The notes below the pieces were generated by a model. That model ran no database searches. It saw nothing but the letters and a program-made list of their open reading frames with translations, and had not been told where the DNA came from. A DNA stretch of 64,000 nucleotides, from contig JAJYTF010000005.1 in the NCBI GenBank assembly GCA_021793155.1, forward strand, positions 162,195 to 226,194, written 5' to 3'. How positions within the stretch are numbered: the first letter of the stretch is position 1; the number at the start of each line of letters is the position of its first letter. A program made the translations under genes and the position numbers. Shown here in pieces: positions 53,721 to 62,107 of this stretch. The DNA is from Pseudomonadota bacterium (GTDB lineage Bacteria > Pseudomonadota > Alphaproteobacteria > Rhodospirillales > Magnetospirillaceae).

Positions 53721-54134
53721 TATGCTGCGGCCAATTGGCATGGTGGGATAGATTTTCATTAATTTTCCGATAGTTAGATCGGCTTGACGCTGCCCAGGAG
53801 CCTTTGCGAGGCCCAATTCTCCTTATAGTTTCTTCGATACTGTTGTTTTTCAGCCACAGATTGTGACGTTTTTGTTGCCGAAGCGCGTCTGTTTGATGAC
53901 ATTTTTGTCGCCACACTTGACCGCCAGCCCCGGTTGTGCCGCCGCCAAGCCCCTGGCCTTGTCACGGGGCCATGGAACCGCATTTACCGGACACCTTTGA
54001 AGGTGAAGCGGCTCGCCAGGATTGGATCGATCATGTTGCTGTCGGGAAAACTGGTGCCGCCCTTTGGATGGCGGACGTTGTCCCCCTAAACGCTGGCGCG
54101 GTCACCCTCTCCCGCAAGGGAGCGACCGCTTATC

Positions 54135-54154
54135 CCGGCGCCCAGAGGCGCCGG
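54135..54154 (-). terminator. GC-rich hairpin after the BON lipoprotein gene
   Basis: CCGGCGCC pairs with GGCGCCGG around CAGA, 7 bp past the BON gene stop on the minus strand. There is no T-run. Confidence 0.5.
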
Positions 54155-54161
54155 CAACAGC

Positions 54162-54482
54162 TCAATTGATATTGTTCACACCGAGATTATTGACGACCTT
54201 TCTCACACCCGGAACATCCCCGGCGATCGAGGCAGCATCCATTTGCTCCGACTCGGTGTCGACCAAGCCGCTGAGATAGACAATGCCATCTTTGGCCTGG
54301 ACATGAATATTGCCCATCCTGAATGCGGGATGGGCATGGAGCGTGTTTTCCACGTCCGCCGAGACCCTTTCGTCCTCGACGCAGGCGCTGGATTTACACC
54401 CCCCAAAAGAAGAACACGCGGCAACTGTGCCGGCCAGAACGACGGCGAAGATTAATCGGCAAGCCTGCTTATCGGCCATCAT
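54162..54482 (-). CDS. BON-domain lipoprotein (OsmY-like)
   Basis: The 106-aa lipoprotein has a signal with lipobox (LAGTVAAC at about 24) followed by a single BON domain (about 40-105) with IHVQAKDGIVYLSGLVDT, the usual strand and glycine. OsmY-like BON proteins act in the envelope during osmotic or stationary stress. Two adjacent ATGs (54482, 54479) follow AGGGAGGA. It stands between porin genes with its own promoter, about 530 bp from the next gene. Confidence 0.83.
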   Translation of the reverse strand: MMADKQACRLIFAVVLAGTVAACSSFGGCKSSACVEDERVSADVENTLHAHPAFRMGNIHVQAKDGIVYLSGLVDTESEQMDAASIAGDVPGVRKVVNNLGVNNIN

Positions 54483-54916
54483 CTTTCCTCCCTGCGATTG
54501 TCGTAGCGCTTCGACGTCCCCCAACTGGGCAAAAGGGCAGCGCCAAAACCGGCACAAAGCGGGAAAATCCGGCTTTGGGCAACCGCCTAACCCCGTAGGG
54601 TTTGCGGACGTACTAACACATAAGCAAAATAGCACAACTTATTTTCCATTCCCTCGTCTTGACTGCGCACTCTGTCATATTTCTTTAATATGCGCCGCTA
54701 CCGCAATGTAATCTATTTGTCATATTTCAGTCATCCACCCGTCATTATGCGTGACCAATTTGCCACATGCCGTGACAAGTTGGGGCTGGGAAAGCCAAAA
54801 TGCCCTTCCAGCCAGAGAGCAGAATATCACTTTATAACGTTGTTTTTCTTCTGTTTTTTGCTGGCTCATTAGAGGCCTGCCCGCGCCAAGATTAACAGAT
54901 TGTTTAATATTTTTTT
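54483..54916. other. AT-rich intergenic region upstream of porin copy 3
   Basis: About 430 bp with no supported gene. It becomes strongly AT-rich toward 54916 (TTTAATA and a T7 run), probably the porin promoter, immediately before the pairing element. Confidence 0.4.
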
Positions 54917-55002
54917 CTCCCCATTTCGGGCGAAAGCTAGCCCCGAGCCAAACGGCCTACTCCTAGAGTTGACTGCCTTTTGTCCAATCCTGAATAGGGG
55001 AG
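54917..55002 (+). promoter_or_regulatory. Porin leader pairing element, copy 3
   Basis: CTCCCCATTTCGGG (54917-54930) pairs with CCTGAATAGGGGAG (54989-55002): 11 Watson-Crick pairs, one G-U and a two-base mismatch, with a 58-nt loop. The GTG start is at 55011. Confidence 0.55.
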
Positions 55003-55010
55003 CATAAATC

Positions 55011-56369
55011 GTGAGAAAGTATCTGTTGTCTGCTGCAGCCGTGGTTGCCATGGCCGGCGCCGCCCACGCCGATGACAGCATGACCATGGCCGGCGTCACC
55101 ATCTATGGTACCGTCGACATGGGCATGCAGTACAATTTGCACGGCACCTCGACCAGCGACTACTTCCCCACCGGCACCGCCGAGGTGCTGCACAAGAACA
55201 GCGACAAGTCGACCTTCGGCCTGGCACCCAGCAACCTTGGCCAGTCCAAGCTCGGCATCAAGGGGGCCGAGGATATCGTCGACGGCCTGACCGGCATCTT
55301 CAAGCTGGAAACCTTCTTCGATCCGCAATCCGGCAACATTGCCGACGCCCGCAAGTCGCAGACCTTGTGCAACGGCCACACCAACGATCCGGCCCGCAAC
55401 TGCGCGACGACCAACGACGACTCCAGCATCGCCGGCCAGATGTTCAACAGCGCCGCCTTCGTCGGCTTGAGCTCGCCGAAGTTCGGCACCGCCACCTTCG
55501 GCCGCCAGACCGGCCTGGTCGCCGATGGCGTTTCGAAATACGATCCGCAGGCCGCCTCGAACGCCTTCTCGGTGATCGGCTGGTCGGGCACCGCCGCGGG
55601 CGGCGGCTTCACCGGCGACCGGCGCCTCGACAACTCGCTGAAATATGTCGAACAGTTCGGCCCGTTGCGCGTCGGCGGCCAATACAAGTTTGGCGGGGAT
55701 ACCACGAGCAACCGCAACGCCTACGAATTCGATGCCGGTGCAGACTACGCCCGCGCCTCGATCGATGCCTACTACATGCACGTCAACGACGCGGTCTACA
55801 CCAACCCCCTGACGGCGACCCAGGTTGCCGGCCTGGCGGCGAACTGCCCGGGATGCTCGTCCGATACCACCCTGTCGGGGACGGTGGCAAACACCACGAC
55901 CTACGCTGTCATGGCCATGTACGACGCCGGCGCTCCGAAGGCCTATGCCGGGTACGAGCACATCACCTTCACCAACCCGACCGATGCGCTGCCCAGCGGG
56001 GCCACCGACATTGGCGGCTACACCCTGGCCTTCAATAACAACAGCCCGTTCAATAACCACAAGATCCTGCAGATCGCCTGGACCGGCCTGAAATATTCGT
56101 TCACCCCGAAATTCGACGTAACCGGCGCCTGGTATCACCTGTGGCAGAACAGCTATGCCACCGGAAGCAATGCCGGCTGCTCGACCTCGCTCAATGGCGC
56201 CTGCAGCGGCTATCAGGACTTCATCTCACTGGTCGCCGACTACAAGCTCTCCAAGCGGTTCGACGCTTATGCCGGCGCCATGTGGTCGAAGTATGCCGAG
56301 GGCATGGCCAACGACTACAACCACATCGCCAATATCGCGCCGACCGTCGGCGTCCGCTACACCTTCTAA
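55011..56369 (+). CDS. Outer membrane porin, copy 3
   Basis: The 452-aa protein has a signal peptide (VRKYLLSAAAVVAMAGAAHA), the opening MTMAGVTIYGTVDMG, strands with aromatic girdles and the end GVRYTF. Two cysteine-bearing loops are distinctive (CNGHTNDPARNC and CPGCSSD), as in copy 4. It is over the whole length nearly identical to copy 4, which lies head-on 205 bp away, so the two form a 1.36-kb inverted repeat. It starts at a GTG after GGGGAG in the conserved leader. Confidence 0.88.
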   Translation: MRKYLLSAAAVVAMAGAAHADDSMTMAGVTIYGTVDMGMQYNLHGTSTSDYFPTGTAEVLHKNSDKSTFGLAPSNLGQSKLGIKGAEDIVDGLTGIFKLETFFDPQSGNIADARKSQTLCNGHTNDPARNCATTNDDSSIAGQMFNSAAFVGLSSPKFGTATFGRQTGLVADGVSKYDPQAASNAFSVIGWSGTAAGGGFTGDRRLDNSLKYVEQFGPLRVGGQYKFGGDTTSNRNAYEFDAGADYARASIDAYYMHVNDAVYTNPLTATQVAGLAANCPGCSSDTTLSGTVANTTTYAVMAMYDAGAPKAYAGYEHITFTNPTDALPSGATDIGGYTLAFNNNSPFNNHKILQIAWTGLKYSFTPKFDVTGAWYHLWQNSYATGSNAGCSTSLNGACSGYQDFISLVADYKLSKRFDAYAGAMWSKYAEGMANDYNHIANIAPTVGVRYTF

Positions 56370-56388
56370 GGTTTCTCTCGTTCGGAGC

Positions 56389-56427
56389 GGTGGAAGGATC
56401 TCCTGGATCCGAGGAGGCCCTTCCACC
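56389..56427 (+). terminator. Hairpin after porin copy 3
   Basis: GGTGGAAGG pairs with CCTTCCACC around a 21-nt loop, 19 bp after the stop. A CCTTT follows. Confidence 0.5.
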
Positions 56428-56435
56428 CTTTATCT

Positions 56436-56474
56436 GGCAACGGACCGGTTCTCGCACGAGACCGGTCCGTTGCC
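56436..56474. terminator. Long hairpin between head-on porin genes
   Basis: Arms of 18-19 bases pair with one bulge around CA (left arm begins GGCAACGGACC). It lies between the two convergent porin genes and may stop transcripts from both sides. Confidence 0.55.
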
Positions 56475-56574
56475 GCCTATGCTCAACAGAATGAAGTGAA
56501 CGCGGGAACTCCAGGCCGATTATGGCGGTTCGGATCGAGTCCGGCCACGACGACTTCCTGAAATTCAGCAGTCT

Positions 56575-57936
56575 CTAAAAGGTGAACCGGATACCCACCG
56601 TCGGCGCAATGTTGGCGATGTGGTTGTAGTCGTTGGCCATGCCCTCGGCATACTTCGACCACATGGCGCCGGCATAGGCGTCGAACCGCTTGGACAATTG
56701 GTAGTCGGCGACCAGCGACAGGAAATCCTGATAGCCGCTGCAGGCGCCATTGAGCGAGGTCGAGCAGCCGGCATTGCTTCCGGTGGCATAGCTGTTCTGC
56801 CACAGGTGATACCAGGCGCCGGTCATGTAGAATTTCGAGGTGAACGAATATTTCAGGCCGGTCCAGACAATCTGCAGAGCCTTGTGGATGGGAAACGGGC
56901 TGTTGTTGTTAAAGGCCAGGCTGTAGCCGCCGAAGTCGGTGGTGCCGCTGGGCAGCGCATCGGTCGGGTTGGTGAAGGTGATGTGCTCATAGCCGAAATA
57001 GGCCTTGGGCTTGCCGGCGTCGTACAAGGCCATGACGGCGTAGGTCGTGGTGTTTGCCACCGTCCCCGACAGGGTGGTATCGGACGAGCAGCCTGGGCAG
57101 TTCGCCGCCAGGCCGGCAAACTGGGTCGCCGTCAGGGGGTTGGTGTAGACCGCGTCGTTGACGTGCATGTAGAAGGCGTCGATCGAGGCGCCGCGATAGT
57201 CGCCACCCAGATCGAACTCGTAGGCGTCGCGGTTGCTGGTGGTTTGCTGGCCGAATTTGTACTGGCCGCCGATCCGCACCGGGCCGAACTGTTCGAGGTA
57301 TTTCAGCGAGTTGTCGAGGCGCCGGTCGCCGGTGAAGCCGCCGCCCGCGGCGGTGCCCGACCAGCCGATCACCGAGAAGGCGTTCGAGGCGGCCTGCGGA
57401 TCGTATTTCGAAACGCCGTCGGCGACCAGGCCGGTCTGGCGGCCGAAGGTGGCGGTGCCCCACTTTGGCGAGCTCAAGCCGACGTAAGCGGCGCTGTTGA
57501 ACATCTGGCCGGCGATGCTGGAGTCGTCGTTGGTCGTCGCGCAGTTGCGGGCCGGATCGTTGGTCACGCCGTTGCAAGCGGTCTGTGACTTGCGGGCGTC
57601 GCTGATGGTGCCGGCCTGCGGATTGAAGAAGGTTTCCAGCTTGAAGATGCCGGTCAGGCCGTCGACGATATCCTCGGCCCCCTTGATGCCGATCTTGGAC
57701 TGGCCAAGGTTGCTGGGTGCCAGGCCAAAGGTTGCCTTGCCGTTATTTTTGTGCAGCACCTCGGCGGTGCCGGTGGGGAAGTAGTCGCTGGTCGAGGTGC
57801 CGTGCAAATTGTACTGCACGCCCATGTCGACGACCCCGTAAACGGTGATGCCATCAAGGGTCAGACCTTCATCGGCCGCCTGCGCGGCACTCGCCAGGGC
57901 GGCCAAAGCAACCGCAGACAGCAGATATTTCCTCAT
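56575..57936 (-). CDS. Outer membrane porin, copy 4
   Basis: The 453-aa protein is closest to copy 3. It has a signal peptide (MRKYLLSAVALAALASAAQA), the same Cys loops (CNGVTNDPARNC, CPGCSSD) and the end GIRFTF. It begins at ATG rather than GTG. Differences cluster in a few loops (for example GQQTTSNRD against GGDTTSNRN), so a recent duplication or ongoing conversion is likely. The leader carries a variant pairing element with base changes that keep pairing. Confidence 0.88.
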   Translation of the reverse strand: MRKYLLSAVALAALASAAQAADEGLTLDGITVYGVVDMGVQYNLHGTSTSDYFPTGTAEVLHKNNGKATFGLAPSNLGQSKIGIKGAEDIVDGLTGIFKLETFFNPQAGTISDARKSQTACNGVTNDPARNCATTNDDSSIAGQMFNSAAYVGLSSPKWGTATFGRQTGLVADGVSKYDPQAASNAFSVIGWSGTAAGGGFTGDRRLDNSLKYLEQFGPVRIGGQYKFGQQTTSNRDAYEFDLGGDYRGASIDAFYMHVNDAVYTNPLTATQFAGLAANCPGCSSDTTLSGTVANTTTYAVMALYDAGKPKAYFGYEHITFTNPTDALPSGTTDFGGYSLAFNNNSPFPIHKALQIVWTGLKYSFTSKFYMTGAWYHLWQNSYATGSNAGCSTSLNGACSGYQDFLSLVADYQLSKRFDAYAGAMWSKYAEGMANDYNHIANIAPTVGIRFTF

Positions 57937-57945
57937 GCTAGATTT

Positions 57946-58029
57946 CTCCTCTGTTCGGGAACAGGCGATGGGACGTCGCCTCTGTTGCGGGCCCTTCGGC
58001 CGACCCCAGGTTTTGCCCGAACATGGGAG
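57946..58029 (-). promoter_or_regulatory. Porin leader pairing element, copy 4
   Basis: CTCC-CA-TGTTCGGG (plus-strand 58016-58029 read in reverse) pairs with CCCGAACA-GA-GGAG (57946-57959): 12 pairs with a 2x2 internal loop and a 56-nt loop. Relative to copy 2 two pairs changed from A-U to G-C on both sides. A local hairpin occupies 57951-57964. Confidence 0.6.
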
Positions 58030-58258
58030 GAATCACATTAGGCTGAATTTCTATATGTAAACGGATGTAGACAGCGTCATACAGCAGAAAAAGCCCTTCA
58101 ATTCAGCCACATCTGAGCATTATAGCAACAACATGTACAAATTATGACAATGCTGCACATGCAAATACTCGACAAACGTGACATTCACGCCACACATCAA
58201 GATGATATGGCGTTGCGAAACTGGGTGATCTCCCTACATTTTCCTTAGTTCATTTCGA
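58030..58258. other. Intergenic region upstream of porin copy 4
   Basis: AT-rich sequence between the porin leader and the kinase stop. It should contain the porin promoter (CACATTAGGCTGAATTT near 58034). No gene is seen. Confidence 0.4.
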
Positions 58259-59662
58259 CTAAGGGAGCATCATCATCATGACGTGATCGCCCCCAGTCGG
58301 CTCACCGCTCGCACAGATGAGTTCCATGACGCAGCCGGGATCGCCATCGCCGATGACCACGCGGAAGCCGTGCAGCTTGGCGATCGCGTCGACCAGGCTC
58401 AGGCCCAGCCCGCAGCCTTCGATATGCCGGCTCTTGTCGGAACGGTAGAAGCGCCGCATGACGGCATCACGTTCCTCCGCGGCGATGCCCGGTCCGTTGT
58501 CACGCACGCGCACCACCGGAACACCATCGGTCCGATCCAGCGCGAGGGTCACCATGCCGCCTACCGGAGTGAACTTGATGGCATTATCGACCAGATTGGC
58601 GATCGCCTCGCTCAACAGGTCCCGATCGCCATGAATGGTGCCAGCATCCGCGGCCATCAGCTTGAAACGCACGCCTTTCTCCTCGGCAAACGGCTCAAAC
58701 AGGTCGCCGATCTCGCGCACCACGGTCCTCAGGTCGACCGTTGAGAAGGTAGCCCGGCGGTGGCGCGCTTCGATCTGGCCGATCCGCAAAAGAGCGGTAA
58801 TGATGCGGAGCGTCTGATCGAGGCCGACGATGGCACGGTCAACCATTTCCTGCAGTTCGGCGTGGGTGCGTGCGGTATTGCGGGCGCGCTCCAGCCTCGA
58901 ACGGACACGCGTGAGAGGAGTGCGCAGATCGTGGGCAATGTTGTCGCTGGTGGTCTTGGCCTCGGCGAGAAGGCGCTCCGTCTCGTCGAGCATATAGTTG
59001 ACGGTCTCGGCCAGGCGATCGAAATCATCGCCCGTGCCGTGCGTCGGCAGGCGCTCGCTCAGATTCCCCTGCACGATGCGCTCCGCCGTCGTGCGCACCG
59101 CCTTGATCTGCTCCTGTGCACGCCGGCTCAGGATGGCGCCCGCCGCCAGCGCCAGTATGAAAGTCGGAATGACGCCCAGACGGAGGGCGCGCAGCACTAC
59201 CGCCCGAAGGTTATCCAGACTGTCGACACCGCGGCCGATGACCAGCGACCGACCATCGGGAAGGCTGCGGCGGACGATAAGGACAACGTCATGTTCGGCA
59301 TTGCCCGCGCCCAGGGACTCCTTGTCCATGCGATGAGCCCGGCCGTCGGCCGGCAAGCCCGGCGGGCAGCGCTCGAGATTGCCGGAGATCCGGTAGCCGT
59401 CTGGGGAAAAAAGTGAGACATAGGTGATGCGGTGGGCGTGGGTCGCCAGCGCAATGCGAACCCCCTCAGCCATGTCCTTCCGGCTGTCGTCGGCGAGAGC
59501 CTTGGCGTCCATCATCACTTCGCTTTCGACGCGCCTGGTTTCCACCACCGCCGTCTGCCAATAGATGAAGGTGAACAGCAAAAGCGTCGAAACGGCGAAC
59601 GCCGCGGCGAAATGCATCGCAAGGCGGAACGTGGATGTCCGAAATAACTCTGTTGCCGACAA
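58259..59662 (-). CDS. Sensor histidine kinase (EnvZ/TorS-like HAMP kinase)
   Basis: The 467-aa kinase has two membrane helices (about 15-38 and 155-180) around a ~115-residue periplasmic loop. A HAMP domain, a HisKA box with phospho-acceptor in DNIAHDLRTPLTR and an ATPase domain (NLVDNAIKFTP, DNGPGI, CGLGLSLV) follow, then a short Met-rich tail (VMMMMLP). Start TTG at 59662 has GAGGGGG 5 nt upstream; later ATGs would remove part of the first helix. The response regulator gene ends 53 bp upstream. The neighbouring porin genes are candidate targets. Confidence 0.85.
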   Translation of the reverse strand: MSATELFRTSTFRLAMHFAAAFAVSTLLLFTFIYWQTAVVETRRVESEVMMDAKALADDSRKDMAEGVRIALATHAHRITYVSLFSPDGYRISGNLERCPPGLPADGRAHRMDKESLGAGNAEHDVVLIVRRSLPDGRSLVIGRGVDSLDNLRAVVLRALRLGVIPTFILALAAGAILSRRAQEQIKAVRTTAERIVQGNLSERLPTHGTGDDFDRLAETVNYMLDETERLLAEAKTTSDNIAHDLRTPLTRVRSRLERARNTARTHAELQEMVDRAIVGLDQTLRIITALLRIGQIEARHRRATFSTVDLRTVVREIGDLFEPFAEEKGVRFKLMAADAGTIHGDRDLLSEAIANLVDNAIKFTPVGGMVTLALDRTDGVPVVRVRDNGPGIAAEERDAVMRRFYRSDKSRHIEGCGLGLSLVDAIAKLHGFRVVIGDGDPGCVMELICASGEPTGGDHVMMMMLP

Positions 59663-59715
59663 GGCGCCCCCTCAGGCCCCGTTCGGATATGGCCGCATGG
59701 CGTCCGGGCGCCTCG

Positions 59716-60477
59716 TCAAGCGGGTGCGCTCAACATGAACCCCGCCCCACGGATACTGTGGATCATCGGAGCCTCTCCCGCCGCATCGATCTTCCGGCGC
59801 AGCTTGCCGATATGCACATCGACGAGATTGGTCTCGGTGAGAAACCGGTAGTTCCAAACGTCCTCAAGCAGCATGGCGCGGGTCATCACTTGCCCGGGGC
59901 GCCGCATCAGATATTCGAGCAGTTTGAACTCGCGCGGCAGCAACTCGATGGTCCGGCTGCCGCGGCGCACCTTGCGTTCAATCAGGTCCAGTTCCAGCGG
60001 ACCGACGCGCAGCACCGTTTCGCGCGACATCAGCGGGCGGCGCAGCAGCGCCTCGATGCGGGCGGCCAGTTCGGAGAACTCGAACGGCTTGGTCAGATAG
60101 TCATCGCCGCCCGCCTTCAGGCCGCGCACCCGTTCGTCCACTTCGCCCAGGGCGCTCAGCACCAGAACCGGAACCTGGCAGTCCTCGCGCCGTAATGTCT
60201 CCAGAATGGACAACCCGTCCAGCCCGGGCAGCATGCGATCGACGATCACCAGTATGAAATCCTTCATGCGGGCCTTGGTCAATCCGTCGACGCCGTTGGC
60301 CACATGCACGACTTCGTAGCCGCGCTCGGAAAGATCGATGACGATCTCGTTCGCCGTTTCCACGTCATCTTCGATCAGCAGAAGACGGCTCTTCGGCAAA
60401 ACGGCTTCGGCGACGGGACCGGCAGAAGACCTGCCCTGCGCCTCATCGATGTTGGCTTGGCGGGAAGCCACGTTCAC
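59716..60477 (-). CDS. OmpR-family response regulator
   Basis: The 253-aa protein has a ~28-residue tail and a receiver domain (IEDDVET, phospho-acceptor in VIVDRMLPGLDG, lysine in LTKPF). A winged helix follows (ELLPREFKLLEYLM, TNLVDVHIGKLRRKID). A GTG start at 60477 has GGAG nearby. It forms an operon with the kinase downstream. By position it may regulate the porins next door, like OmpR. The ArsR-type gene lies 33 bp upstream on the same strand, so all three might be co-transcribed. Confidence 0.9.
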   Translation of the reverse strand: MNVASRQANIDEAQGRSSAGPVAEAVLPKSRLLLIEDDVETANEIVIDLSERGYEVVHVANGVDGLTKARMKDFILVIVDRMLPGLDGLSILETLRREDCQVPVLVLSALGEVDERVRGLKAGGDDYLTKPFEFSELAARIEALLRRPLMSRETVLRVGPLELDLIERKVRRGSRTIELLPREFKLLEYLMRRPGQVMTRAMLLEDVWNYRFLTETNLVDVHIGKLRRKIDAAGEAPMIHSIRGAGFMLSAPA

Positions 60478-60510
60478 CTACTCCGGCATGAGGGGCGGCG
60501 CCCCGAGGAT

Positions 60511-60855
60511 TCACGCAGAACAATACAACCCATAAAGTGTCCGAATTATGGCTTCGGCCTCCCTGCCGTTGATCGAATAGTAGATCACCTTTCCAGCCCG
60601 CCGGGTGCGGACCAGGGAATCACGCCGAAGCCTGGCCAAGTGCTGCGATATGGCCGACTGCGAAAGACCGACGCTTCGTTCGAGCTCACTGACCGATTTC
60701 TCGCCGTCGATCAGTTTGCACAAGATCATAAGGCGGTAGCCGTTGCCCAACGCGCGCAACAGGGTACTGGCGCGATCGGCACTGTCCTGCAGTCGTTCCA
60801 GGTCTTCCATGGAACCCAATCCGCCGCACGTCAACAATGTGGGAGTGCTATCCAT
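60511..60855 (-). CDS. SqrR/BigR-type persulfide-responsive repressor
   Basis: The 114-aa ArsR-fold protein has a winged helix (SVSELERSVGLSQSAISQHLARLR) and lacks the usual metal-binding CxC motif. It keeps two cysteines, C46 and C112, 66 residues apart, exactly as C41 and C107 of Rhodobacter SqrR. C10 matches the extra Cys9. In SqrR these cysteines form a tetrasulfide when sulfide or persulfide rises, releasing DNA. The targets could be the rhodanese/DUF2892 genes, tsdBA or the downstream two-component genes. It is divergent from the Fnr-like gene. Confidence 0.8.
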   Translation of the reverse strand: MDSTPTLLTCGGLGSMEDLERLQDSADRASTLLRALGNGYRLMILCKLIDGEKSVSELERSVGLSQSAISQHLARLRRDSLVRTRRAGKVIYYSINGREAEAIIRTLYGLYCSA

Positions 60856-60925
60856 AACCTGTCAGGATCCTTTTTCAACACCGGCCGTCCGCCGCCGATT
60901 GGACGGCTAACACCGTTACGGATTC

Positions 60926-60935
60926 TAATATATTA
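60926..60935. promoter_or_regulatory. Palindrome between SqrR-like and Fnr-like genes
   Basis: TAATATATTA, a perfect 10-bp palindrome inside GATTCTAATATATTATC, lies between the two divergent regulator genes. It may be the repressor's own operator. It could equally be a -10 element. Confidence 0.4.
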
Positions 60936-61050
60936 TCGGGCGCCGAAAGACCGCAATCCGGATATTCGACACAACCGGCGTCGGGCATATTCTACATTTT
61001 TAGGCACAGGGCCGTTAGGGGCATTGCAAACCAGGGGCAGTCTGACGGGA

Positions 61051-61746
61051 ATGAAGGACAATGACATCGCCGCCGCGTGGAACGGATTGGCCACCTGCGA
61101 AAAATGCGGCATACGCAGCCTTGTCCTGTTCGCAGACCTGACGAGCGAGGATTTCAGTTTCATCCACCTGCCGATCGAGGACATCTGGCTTCCAGCCGGC
61201 ACATCTCTTTACCAGCCCGGCCAGAATTCGTCCGCTCTCTTCACCGTGCGCGAGGGATTGCTCAAGCTCGAGCAGTATCTCCCGGATGGAGCGCAGCGCA
61301 TCGTCAGCCTGCTGAGGCCGGGCGACGTGGCCGGCCTCGAAGCCATCGTGGCGCCGATATACGAACATGCCGCGATCGCTCTGCAGCCGACCAAGGTGTG
61401 CCGGATCCCCAAGGAAGTGGTGACGCGGTTGTCGCCAAAGCTGCACCACCAGTTGATGAAGAAGTGGCACGATGCGATCCAGCGCTCCCACGAATGTACC
61501 CGCGAACTGTCGACCGGCAGCGCCCGCCAGCGGGTCGCCCGCCTTTTCGTCCTGCTGGCTCCCGGGTCCGGCGACCTTTGCCGCCTGTTCGGCCGCGAGG
61601 ATGTGGGCGCCCTTCTCGGCATAACGACCCAGACGGCCAGCCGCACGGTGGCCGAATTCAAGCGCGCCAGGCTGGTGCGGGAAGTGGGCCCCAACATCTT
61701 CCACCGCGATCTTCCGCGCCTCGAACAGATCGCCGCCGAAGGCTGA
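61051..61746 (+). CDS. Crp/Fnr-family regulator, Fnr-like with a missing cluster cysteine
   Basis: The 231-aa protein has an N-terminal Cys pair C16-x2-C19, a cNMP-type sensor domain, and C117 in KVCRIP, matching Fnr C20, C23 and C122 in spacing. The Fnr third cysteine (C29) would fall at V25. The winged helix (REDVGALLGITTQTASRTVAEF) has Gln where Fnr has Glu. It could bind a cluster through another residue or be cluster-free. It is the first gene ahead of the ccoNO operon. A frame reaching 60304 is a false extension through the promoter. Confidence 0.83.
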   Translation: MKDNDIAAAWNGLATCEKCGIRSLVLFADLTSEDFSFIHLPIEDIWLPAGTSLYQPGQNSSALFTVREGLLKLEQYLPDGAQRIVSLLRPGDVAGLEAIVAPIYEHAAIALQPTKVCRIPKEVVTRLSPKLHHQLMKKWHDAIQRSHECTRELSTGSARQRVARLFVLLAPGSGDLCRLFGREDVGALLGITTQTASRTVAEFKRARLVREVGPNIFHRDLPRLEQIAAEG

Positions 61747-61791
61747 GAACCGTCGAGACGGCCCTCACGGGCGTCCTTAGGAAGACAATTC

Positions 61792-61868
61792 CGTCATGGC
61801 GAGGAGCGAAGCCACGGGGCGATCCAGGGGCCGCAGCGCCGCTCTGGACTGCGTCGCTTGCGCTCGCG
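61792..61868. repeat. Degenerate REP-like intergenic repeat
   Basis: CGTCATGGCGAGGAGCGAAG at the left and CGCTTGCGCTCGC at the right resemble the widespread palindromic repeat built on GTCATTGCGAGGAGCGAAGC. The arms match imperfectly. It lies between the fnr-like gene and ccoN. Confidence 0.45.
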
Positions 61869-61956
61869 GAGACAATCTTTTCATCCACGAAGATCGGCCG
61901 GTGCGGCAGCATGCCAAAGATGACCGAATTCAACCTGCCTAGTGGTCCGCCCCAGA

Positions 61957-61973
61957 CGCTTGGTCCCCAAGCG
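61957..61973. other. Hairpin in the ccoN upstream region
   Basis: CGCTTGG and CCAAGCG pair perfectly around TCC. It is the first of two strong stem structures between the Fnr-like gene and ccoN. Confidence 0.4.
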
Positions 61974-62006
61974 CCTGGATCAGGCGGCCCACCAACCAAT
62001 TGAATT

Positions 62007-62058
62007 GTGGTGAAAATTCGACGGCTGGTGGCGGTACCATCCGTCGGATTTTCACCAC
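62007..62058. repeat. 18-bp inverted repeat upstream of ccoN
   Basis: Arms 62007-62024 and 62041-62058 pair with a single mismatch around a 16-nt loop (GTGGTGAAAAT at the left end, ATTTTCACCAC at the right). It could be a terminator, an operator, or the footprint of a small mobile element. Confidence 0.55.
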
Positions 62059-62107
62059 TAGGATGGCATCACCCTGGTCCGGCCGTGCGTTTTTGCCCCG
62101 TGAAATG

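Noticed and set aside
60304..61050. Long N-terminal extension of the Fnr-like protein
   Set aside because: It crosses the SqrR-like gene and promoter region and has no conserved segment; the Fnr homology begins at 61051.
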